Below, one piece after another: positions 1-6,090 of a stretch of 26,489 nucleotides of DNA. Origin of the DNA: a virus. The position numbers and the translations under genes were made by a program. Position 1 is the stretch's first letter; each line of letters opens with the position of its first letter. The DNA lies in the IMG/VR virus record IMGVR_UViG_3300036790_000004, positions 1 to 26,489 of that record; one strand, 5' to 3'. Below the pieces are notes generated by a model. It saw only the letters and a list, made by a program, of their open reading frames with translations, had not been told where the DNA came from and searched no databases.

Positions 1-829
1 CATTGACGACTGAGATCGACGACGATCCAAACGTTCCCGAGCCGGGCGCTTTCTTTTTCGCGATGACAGCGGCGACCGCCGTATCGATGCCACCTTGAAC
101 GACGACCGCCAGCGAATTTGGCGCGACGCCATTCTGATCGGCCTGGGGCTGATCATTATCGATGCCGGAAACGTTCGACACGCCGGGAAGCTCGGCAATA
201 CCGCCAAGAATGCCTTCGAAGATCGACGTCGACGGCATTTGTGTTGAGATCGTTTGACGCTGGCGAAGCTCCGCGTCATCCTCGACCGGGGCGCCGGGCG
301 ATGCGTTCGACGTCGCTTGAACAGCCTGCCAGCCGTAAATCTGAGTCTCGATCGTTAACGTACTGTCAACGAAAAGCTCGATTGCCCCAAGGGCACTACA
401 GGTCGCAGTCGCATTGACGACGCCGCTATTTGGGATCGTCAATCCTGATGGAAGATTCCACTGGTTGCCGTCTTGATCGGTGAACGACCCATCCGAAATC
501 GTCGTTCCGGCTTGACCTGAGCATTGAACGTCACACGTCGAATAGGATGGTGTCTGGCGTTGGATTCCATTGACCTTGACGACCGATGATAATCCAACTC
601 CCTGCGCCGTCGCTGGCGAATATGAGTTGTAGGTCTGCACGCACGCACCGTTGACATCGTCGAGCGCCGCAGCGAGAAGACCAGACAGTTCACCATCTTG
701 AGAATCTGAGCCGAGATAGATATCCGAGCCATAGATGGTTTCGAAGCCGGTGTTGAAGTACGCGATGCAATCGTCGAGCGTCGGCTTTTGAATGCCGGTC
801 GCCGTGACTGAGCAAATCGGTGTGGACAT
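1..829 (-). CDS. Baseplate J-like protein (gpJ family), 3' end cut by window edge
   Basis: Reading from the ATG at 829 toward the left edge gives an uninterrupted frame of 276 codons with no stop, so the gene is partial only because the window ends. The product looks like a baseplate wedge protein of the P2 gpJ / Mu gp47 family, which forms the outer baseplate that drives sheath contraction. It starts MSTPICSVTATG and has an N-terminal stretch rich in GSD/DGEL (about residues 35-57). The family hallmark VEDDAELRQRQ begins at residue 182, followed by an EGI-x-G-x-I-x-LPGVSNV segment. The ATG overlaps the stop of the upstream gp25-like gene (ATGA), as expected for the gp25-gpJ order in contractile phages. 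The family call is strong; the length and C-terminus cannot be seen. Confidence 0.88.
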   Translation of the reverse strand, partial: MSTPICSVTATGIQKPTLDDCIAYFNTGFETIYGSDIYLGSDSQDGELSGLLAAALDDVNGACVQTYNSYSPATAQGVGLSSVVKVNGIQRQTPSYSTCDVQCSGQAGTTISDGSFTDQDGNQWNLPSGLTIPNSGVVNATATCSALGAIELFVDSTLTIETQIYGWQAVQATSNASPGAPVEDDAELRQRQTISTQMPSTSIFEGILGGIAELPGVSNVSGIDNDQPQADQNGVAPNSLAVVVQGGIDTAVAAVIAKKKAPGSGTFGSSSISVVN

Positions 830-1185
830 CAGAACGGCCCCGTTTGAACCTGTGCCGGCCCATAGATCGTGTTGATGTACGCTTGAACGTCAAACTCCCG
901 CGTGTTGCGATTAAGCTGCGACTGATATGTCGCAATCGACAAAACGCCAGGAGTCAAAAAGATGCGATTCGTGATCGCCGCGTCGCGAGTGTCTTCGGTG
1001 TATTTCCCGATGACTTTCGTCAACCACGGCATCCCATCGCTGCGGTACAAGAACCATTGACCAAGCCAAAGACGAAGACGTGTCGACACGATCTGTGCGA
1101 CGCCGACCGGATCATTGACGTAGTAGTCGGCGCCGCCGTGACCGAAAGTCATATCGCCATTCGAATCGAGCTTTCGAACACGCAT
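829..1185 (-). CDS. gp25-like baseplate wedge protein
   Basis: A 118-aa protein beginning MRVRKLDSNGDMTFG. It resembles the T4 gp25 / P2 gpW group of small wedge proteins, which join the inner baseplate to the sheath and have lysozyme-unrelated folds despite older names. Supporting residues are the DMTFGHGGADYYVND opening, a VAQIVSTRLRLWLGQWFL segment typical of the group, and a C-terminal region in which residues such as REFDVQAYINTIYGP form a predicted beta edge. An upstream in-frame ATG at 1323 would add 46 arginine-rich residues lying inside the spike gene. The ATG at 1185 is preferred because it forms an ATGA overlap with the spike gene stop. The position between spike and gpJ supports the call. 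Confidence 0.8.
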   Translation of the reverse strand: MRVRKLDSNGDMTFGHGGADYYVNDPVGVAQIVSTRLRLWLGQWFLYRSDGMPWLTKVIGKYTEDTRDAAITNRIFLTPGVLSIATYQSQLNRNTREFDVQAYINTIYGPAQVQTGPF

Positions 1186-2300
1186 CAGACGGTTCTCACG
1201 GCCAAGAGATTCGGGGTGTTCCCTGACCAGAGGTATAGACCACCTTTGACGACACCGCCAGCCTCGGCCGCAGCATCGTTCGCGTACACGCCGAGCAAGT
1301 TGGCGTCGGCGATATGGCGACAACCGACTACCTGCGGGCCGGGGAGAGAGCCGGCGAGATCGCCGCCAAGCGCACCGACATTGCTCGATGCTGCGCCAGA
1401 CGCCAAGGCCGACGACGACACGCCGCCAGATGGAAGTGATAACGACGGCGACGAAAGGCTGATTCCTGTCGTCGATGACAGCGCCAACGTCTGAGCGACC
1501 GACACAACAGACTGACCGCTAAACGCCGAGTGAACGATGCCACCGCCGGGCGTCATACTTGTCGTGTGAAGCGCGTTCTGCACCGAATGGATGATGCCGC
1601 TGAGATTCAATTTCAGCGTGTGAAGCGCGTTCTGAATTGAATGCGTGATGCCACTGTGATCGATGGTGTCTGAATGCTGGACGCCTGGGCTAACAGCACT
1701 GCGAATGACGCCAAGAATCTGATCGTGCAGCGTTTGAAAAAATGTCTGCGCCGAATTGTAAGGATCGGTCGACGGGTCACTTGCCGGGACGACCTTGTGC
1801 GTGATCTTCGTCAGACCAACGGCATGCGTCGTTTTGGCGTCATCCGATCGCGTGTGATGTTCGGTCGTTGACACGTTTGGCAGTTTGCGCGGAATGGAGC
1901 GACCGCCAGGGATATAGCGCGAGTCCGACAAGTGGTGATGACGACCATCGATCGGGTCTTGAACGCCGCCCTGTTGAAACCACGAGTCTTGTGGTTGTGT
2001 GACGATCTGGGCGATGCCCTCGTCACCCTTTTTCACTGGATGGGTTGCGGTCAGACCGCCGCCGCCAGTGAAGTGAACCGGCGCATCGGCGAGTTGGGGG
2101 AGGGTTACGATTTCCGTTGTGCCGTCTGGATGCGTGATCTTCATCTTGATCGACGGCTGAAGCTTGGCGGTGAAGCCATCGCTGTCCTCGGCGACGATGG
2201 TCGGTACGGATGACCACGTTTCGTGCAACATCGCTTCGATGGATTCTAGAAGCGAATCGGCATCGAAGGCTGCGCGCTGTCGTTCGTGCTTGATATCCAT
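1185..2300 (-). CDS. Baseplate central spike protein (Gp138 N-terminal OB-domain family)
   Basis: A 371-aa protein starting MDIKHERQ. The N-terminal half carries the Gp138-type OB-fold signature: LPQLADAPVHF, then a GGGG loop, HPVKKGDEG, a DSWFQQGG segment, and HHHLSDSRYIPGG. This family forms the trimeric membrane-piercing spike under the baseplate hub. The C-terminal half is Ser/Gly/Thr/His-rich and contains an 18-residue internal repeat (about 217-252) with QNALHT at 223-228 and 241-246, which suggests an elongated trimeric fibre or needle. No HxH iron-binding tip motif was pinned down. The start at 2300 forms a TAATG overlap with the hub stop; an upstream ATG at 2369 would lie wholly inside the hub gene and is rejected. 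Confidence 0.82.
   Translation of the reverse strand: MDIKHERQRAAFDADSLLESIEAMLHETWSSVPTIVAEDSDGFTAKLQPSIKMKITHPDGTTEIVTLPQLADAPVHFTGGGGLTATHPVKKGDEGIAQIVTQPQDSWFQQGGVQDPIDGRHHHLSDSRYIPGGRSIPRKLPNVSTTEHHTRSDDAKTTHAVGLTKITHKVVPASDPSTDPYNSAQTFFQTLHDQILGVIRSAVSPGVQHSDTIDHSGITHSIQNALHTLKLNLSGIIHSVQNALHTTSMTPGGGIVHSAFSGQSVVSVAQTLALSSTTGISLSSPSLSLPSGGVSSSALASGAASSNVGALGGDLAGSLPGPQVVGCRHIADANLLGVYANDAAAEAGGVVKGGLYLWSGNTPNLLAVRTV
1563..1634. repeat. Direct 18-bp repeat, 54-nt period, within the spike gene
   Basis: The 18-bp sequence cgtgtgaagcgcgttctg occurs at 1563-1580 and again at 1617-1634. The period is 54 nt, exactly 18 codons. It encodes the duplicated QNALHT stretch of the spike protein, so it is a coding repeat. 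Confidence 0.85.
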
Positions 2301-3277
2301 TATGGCTGCGCCGCTGTCGTGTCGGACGTCGTCAAGCCTGGAATATTGGCTTCGATGTCCATGTACCAAGGGTTGCCGCGCGTGTCGCCGCTATAGTCGA
2401 TCTTGAAGACGCGATAAATTCCATCGGCAGCGATACCGGCTTGATCCATCTGCGCTGATGACAGGCCAGAGGCTAACTCTTCCGTTCCAGATGGCTCGGC
2501 GCTACCGTCCGGCGACACTTGTGGAAGCAAACCTTGAACAAGGCTTTGATCGATATGAATTAGGCCGTTGACTTTGATGTTTGGGTTGATCAGCGAACGC
2601 GCCATGACGCCGCCGATCTGCAACGTCGGCATGCCGATCAGTCCTGTGTTCGTATTCAGTTCGACGGCGCTCCCATTCGAATCGGTCGGCGTCACCAGAT
2701 GGACCTTGCCCTGCTGATAGGACACCTGGGCGCCCTTTAACCTAGCAACGCGCTTCAAAATCTCATGCGCCATGCCGAACAGGGTTACGCTGCGCGGATA
2801 TGACGGCGTCGAAAGATCGATCGAACTGCCAACGAAGCCAAGAGAAACACCGTACTGCGACAATGCTTGGATAGCTGCGTTGACGTGATCCTTTGGCGTC
2901 GACCCTGGGGCGAGCGTCTTGTTGACAACCGCGTGCGAGCGCGCTTGATCGCCGTCGGCACAGAGAATCGTTGTCAGTGTGTCGGTCGGATTTTCGCGTC
3001 CGTAAATCGACCTGACGATGTTGCCGCTGAAGATGACGCCGTGGTTGTTGGGATAGCCGGCATCGATCGTGACCGTCTTGTATTCGGAATTGATCTGCAC
3101 AAGCTGTTTGGCCGCCGACGTGTCCTGATTGGTGATCTTGATAACGGCGATCGATGGCGTCGGGTTGTTGTGCTGCTTGATATCGAAGCGAATGCGCAGG
3201 CCGTCGCCATTGAACATCAACGATTGGCCGCCTTGGATCGAAATGTTGAGATATCGAAGCCAAAATGATTCGGCCAT
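2300..3277 (-). CDS. Baseplate hub protein (gp27/gp44/gpD-like)
   Basis: A 325-aa protein starting MAESFWLRYLNISIQGG. It follows the plug and precedes the spike, which is the place of the baseplate hub, a trimer joining tube and spike and topologically related to T4 gp27, Mu gp44 and P2 gpD. Visible support: an opening about inducing or tracking FNGDGLRIRFDIKQ, a VIFSGNIVRSIYGRENPTDTL segment typical of hub domain I loops, and a GSTPKDHVNAAIQAL helix. Sequence similarity in this family is low, so the call leans on order and these patterns. The ATG at 3277 forms an ATGA overlap with the plug stop; the upstream ATG at 3373 lies inside the plug gene. The C-terminus NPWYMDIEANIPG resembles hub proteins of DUF3383-sheath phages. 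Confidence 0.72.
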   Translation of the reverse strand: MAESFWLRYLNISIQGGQSLMFNGDGLRIRFDIKQHNNPTPSIAVIKITNQDTSAAKQLVQINSEYKTVTIDAGYPNNHGVIFSGNIVRSIYGRENPTDTLTTILCADGDQARSHAVVNKTLAPGSTPKDHVNAAIQALSQYGVSLGFVGSSIDLSTPSYPRSVTLFGMAHEILKRVARLKGAQVSYQQGKVHLVTPTDSNGSAVELNTNTGLIGMPTLQIGGVMARSLINPNIKVNGLIHIDQSLVQGLLPQVSPDGSAEPSGTEELASGLSSAQMDQAGIAADGIYRVFKIDYSGDTRGNPWYMDIEANIPGLTTSDTTAAQP

Positions 3278-3594
3278 CAGCTTGTCACCAATCGAAGATG
3301 CGCCGTGGTCCCGAGGTTGAAAAAGCGCGGCGGCTCGTCGGGATCGCCATCGGTCATGCAAATCATGGCGCAACCGAAACCAAGATACCCATATTGTTCC
3401 AAAAGATCACAGCCGGTGACAAGCGGAATGCCCTGCACAAGCGGGTTGCCGCTCGAATCGGCAATGTCGAGAATCCAGCAATCATCTGGAACGAAGAGGT
3501 AGTTGAGGGTCAGTTGATATCTGACGCCATTAGGAAACGTCGTCGTCAGCGTTTGCGGAACGGGGGTGAGCGGAATTTCATAGGTTGACGACAT
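3277..3594 (-). CDS. Baseplate plug / small tail protein (Pam3 gp18-like)
   Basis: A 105-aa protein starting MSSTYEIPLTPVPQTLTTTF. It is similar in pattern to the small baseplate plug family, one of the minimal baseplate components of this phage group: an N-terminal IPL-x-PVPQ-x-L stretch, YQLTLNYLFVPDDCWILDI, and LVQGIPLVTGCDLLEQYGYLGFG. The plug sits with the hub in the centre of the baseplate and helps close the tube. The ATG at 3594 is chosen over one at 3627 because it has a GGGGG/GAGG stretch just upstream and avoids a long overlap with the Dit-like gene, whose stop is at 3599. It ends in an ATGA overlap with the hub. Confidence 0.76.
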   Translation of the reverse strand: MSSTYEIPLTPVPQTLTTTFPNGVRYQLTLNYLFVPDDCWILDIADSSGNPLVQGIPLVTGCDLLEQYGYLGFGCAMICMTDGDPDEPPRFFNLGTTAHLRLVTS

Positions 3595-3598
3595 CGCC

Positions 3599-4210
3599 TC
3601 AACCCCCCGCCGCCTGAATGGGACCAACTAGGTTTTGCTGACCAGAATTAACTACGCCGGTTGAAATGGAATACTGATCAGGCGTAGTCGTCTCGCCGCT
3701 TAGCGTCGACGCTGGATCAATCGTTCCGTCACTATTCGAAGCGCTTGTCGTCGCAGAGCCAACGATGGTCACTTGCTGACAAAGGGCGATGACGTTGAGC
3801 GTGTATTCCGAATCTGGATCGGTGCGAACGATCAAGCTGCGAATGAGCATGTTCGAATACTGACGCTTGCCGGTCGTGATGTTGAATGGCGTGCGCGACT
3901 GCTGAAGCTGTTGAAGCGCGCTGTAGACGGCTTGGACATATCCAACGCTCTGCGCCGAACTGTTCGACCATCCGCACCGCATTTCAACCGTGACCGGCAT
4001 CATGAAAGCGTGGTCGCTGACTGGCGTCCCTGTTTCGACGGGATGCTGCGTGATCTGCAATTCGTCGCGATGAATCTCTTCGATGACGACATTCGGAATT
4101 AGCGTTCCGATCTCGCGCGCCCCGGTCGAGATCAGCGCATAGTTCGGAACAGCGTCACCGATCAACGGGCCAAACGTCGCCAGCGATTGAACGGTGTTGT
4201 TGCTGCTCAT
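3599..4210 (-). CDS. Dit-like baseplate protein
   Basis: A 203-aa protein. Its central segment, IEEIHRDELQITQHPVETG followed by VSDHAFMMPVTVEMRCGWSNS, matches the N-terminal domain pattern of Dit-like tail proteins of Pseudomonas, Burkholderia and related myophages. These bind the tube end and begin the baseplate. A conserved helix (GYVQAVYSALQQLQQSRTPFNI) and a beta strand (YSNMLIRSLIVRTDPDSEYTLNVIALCQQVTI) follow. The Thr/Ser/Gly-rich C-terminus (about 155-203) is probably flexible. It overlaps the second tape-measure-like gene by ATGA at 4210, and the plug follows 4 nt after its stop. Confidence 0.78.
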   Translation of the reverse strand: MSSNNTVQSLATFGPLIGDAVPNYALISTGAREIGTLIPNVVIEEIHRDELQITQHPVETGTPVSDHAFMMPVTVEMRCGWSNSSAQSVGYVQAVYSALQQLQQSRTPFNITTGKRQYSNMLIRSLIVRTDPDSEYTLNVIALCQQVTIVGSATTSASNSDGTIDPASTLSGETTTPDQYSISTGVVNSGQQNLVGPIQAAGG

Positions 4211-6090
4211 GGTGACACCGCACTCTGAAGGCTCTTGGCCGCCTCGGCCGAAACACGCTCTTGGCTCTGGGCGACCAAGGCCGCCGTTGTCATCGGATCG
4301 GACGATCCGTCGATATCAATCTTCGTCGTCTGTGGCATATCGAAGCGATTCACATTCATCGAATCGCCGCCAAGGACACCACCCGGAAGCGGCGCAAGCA
4401 TCTTGACATGATCCTCGCTCGGAACGCCAAACGCACCCGGCTTCCAATCGTCCCACGGCGACAATGGTTTTGTGCCGCCAGACGGTCCAAATAACCATGG
4501 CGCCAATTGGCTACCTACGCCACCAAGCGTAGTGCCGATCGCCCCTTGAGGGTTGGTCGCCGGTGGTTTAAGATCGGGCTGCGCCGCCTTCAAGGTTGAT
4601 TCGTTCTTCGCCTGTAGGTCTTTGCGTCTTGCGTTTAAGATCGATTCATATTTGTCGGCGGCGCGCTGAGAGTTGAACTGAATGTGCATATGATCGCCCG
4701 TACCGGGTTCGATCCAAAAGTCACTGTCGGCGCCAGCGCCCTCGGACATCCCCAGACCAGTCAGATAGGCTCGCGCCCTTTGGCGAGCGCCGTTGTAGTC
4801 ACCATCATTCATCGATACGTCGAACGCTAAGCCCTCAGTGTGTTTCGAGTGGTAGCGAATCCCATGATGATAGGAATCGTTGAAGGCATGAAACTCGCCG
4901 GTCTGTGGATCATTCGCCTGAATCTGCCGGCCTAGATCGACGATCCCTTGAGACGCCGGACCACCGCTAACGGCCTCCGGGGCGTACAGGCGAAGCCCCT
5001 CATAGCCCGCAGCCGTCGTCATGGGCGCATCCTTAGCCGGCGGCGCATGAGCAGCGTCAGCGGCAGCGGTAGGGCCGCCGGAAGGCGCTCGCGAGGGGGG
5101 CGCCGCCGGCCCAGCGGGGGCTTGGCTGTCAAGGCCGGGCAGTCCCAGGTCGTTAGACGGTGGCGCCGCCGCGTGTGAGCTAAGCTTCGCGAAGAAGCCT
5201 TCCGCCCAAACACGAAACTCGTCGAGATAGAACAGCACGTCTTTGACGAGGATCGCCATTTGAATCATGTCGTCGTCAAGCCCGAACGTCGATCCCGGCG
5301 CCGCCAACTCTTCATAGTCTTTCGCCGAAAGCCCCTTCATTGACGAAAGATAATCGGCAACCTCATTAGATGCCTGATCGGCCCATGTCAAAAGCTTAGT
5401 GACGAGCGGCAGAACCTTCACTTCAAGCGCGTCGGCCATAATGCCGAGATCATTCGTCAGCTTCGTCCATGCGACGGCGGCTTTGTGCGACTCATAGGCC
5501 GCTTTGGCTGGATCAAGCTGGAATGTATCGAGCGACTCTTGGTATTCCTGCATCCGTTGGCCGACTTCCAACGGATGCTCATGAATGGCGCGGCCGAAAT
5601 ATTGGTCGATCCCAAGGCGAGCGATCAACGCCTCGACGACATAGTCTGGCATCCCGGCTTGATATCGAGCAGCGACTTGGGCGTCATAGTGAAACTGCCC
5701 CGTCCTCTGATCACGGACGAAGCCAAGCTTTTCGATGTTCGCAAGCTCGCCAGGGCTGCGACGATAAAGGGCTGCGATTGCCTCAACAGATTTCCTCGTC
5801 GCCTCCGAAGAGACGCCAAAGAACTTCATCGCAGCTTCAATCGACTTAATATTCGCGACGCTTTCAAGCGATCGTTCTGAAGCGAAATAGAGATCATCGA
5901 ATCCGGCAATGACGCCGGTCAATAGGCTAATCGCTTCCTTGGCGGTCGCAATGATGATGTCGGCGAATATGTTTGCCTTGATCGTCGCATCTTCAATCGA
6001 CGCGGCGAATTTGTCAGCACCGTTTTCGCCTTGATCAAAATTGATCGAGACGAGAAATTCTTTGATGGTCTCAGTGTTAGGATTCGGCAT
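4207..6090 (-). CDS. Tape-measure-like protein 2 with M15-type peptidase domain
   Basis: A 627-aa protein. Residues 1-240 are clearly paralogous to the protein encoded immediately upstream (shared TI-[KR]-EFLVS start, FD-x-LY-x-A, SLE/SVE-A helix, PG, LGF/IGF-x-RD-x-[KR]-TGQ, LDP-x-KAA, W-TKL). After a helical part and a Pro/Ala/Gly-rich linker (about 302-360) comes a peptidase domain (about 362-482). It has the M15 metal signature S415-K-H417-T-E-G-L-A-F-D424 and a distal H467-M-H469, with H417, D424 and H469 the likely zinc ligands. M15 enzymes cut peptidoglycan cross-link peptides, which suits local wall opening during DNA entry. The C-terminus is low-complexity. Start: a GTG at 6093 is followed by the ATG at 6090, which forms a TGATG overlap with the upstream stop. 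Whether this protein or its paralogue sets tail length is not decided by sequence. Confidence 0.8.
   Translation of the reverse strand: MPNPNTETIKEFLVSINFDQGENGADKFAASIEDATIKANIFADIIIATAKEAISLLTGVIAGFDDLYFASERSLESVANIKSIEAAMKFFGVSSEATRKSVEAIAALYRRSPGELANIEKLGFVRDQRTGQFHYDAQVAARYQAGMPDYVVEALIARLGIDQYFGRAIHEHPLEVGQRMQEYQESLDTFQLDPAKAAYESHKAAVAWTKLTNDLGIMADALEVKVLPLVTKLLTWADQASNEVADYLSSMKGLSAKDYEELAAPGSTFGLDDDMIQMAILVKDVLFYLDEFRVWAEGFFAKLSSHAAAPPSNDLGLPGLDSQAPAGPAAPPSRAPSGGPTAAADAAHAPPAKDAPMTTAAGYEGLRLYAPEAVSGGPASQGIVDLGRQIQANDPQTGEFHAFNDSYHHGIRYHSKHTEGLAFDVSMNDGDYNGARQRARAYLTGLGMSEGAGADSDFWIEPGTGDHMHIQFNSQRAADKYESILNARRKDLQAKNESTLKAAQPDLKPPATNPQGAIGTTLGGVGSQLAPWLFGPSGGTKPLSPWDDWKPGAFGVPSEDHVKMLAPLPGGVLGGDSMNVNRFDMPQTTKIDIDGSSDPMTTAALVAQSQERVSAEAAKSLQSAVSP

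Noticed and set aside
439-935. Two minus-strand frames over the first kilobase
   Set aside because: Out of frame with the partial baseplate J gene, which has clear family motifs and a coupled start at 829.
820-1494. Plus-strand frame of 224 codons over the spike and gp25-like genes
   Set aside because: Antisense shadow; the minus-strand genes have family motifs and coupled starts.
1905-1950. HLSDSRY shared between the spike protein and the C-terminus of the 765-aa protein
   Set aside because: Seven residues only, no flanking similarity, and in the spike it is part of the Gp138 family motif; taken as chance.
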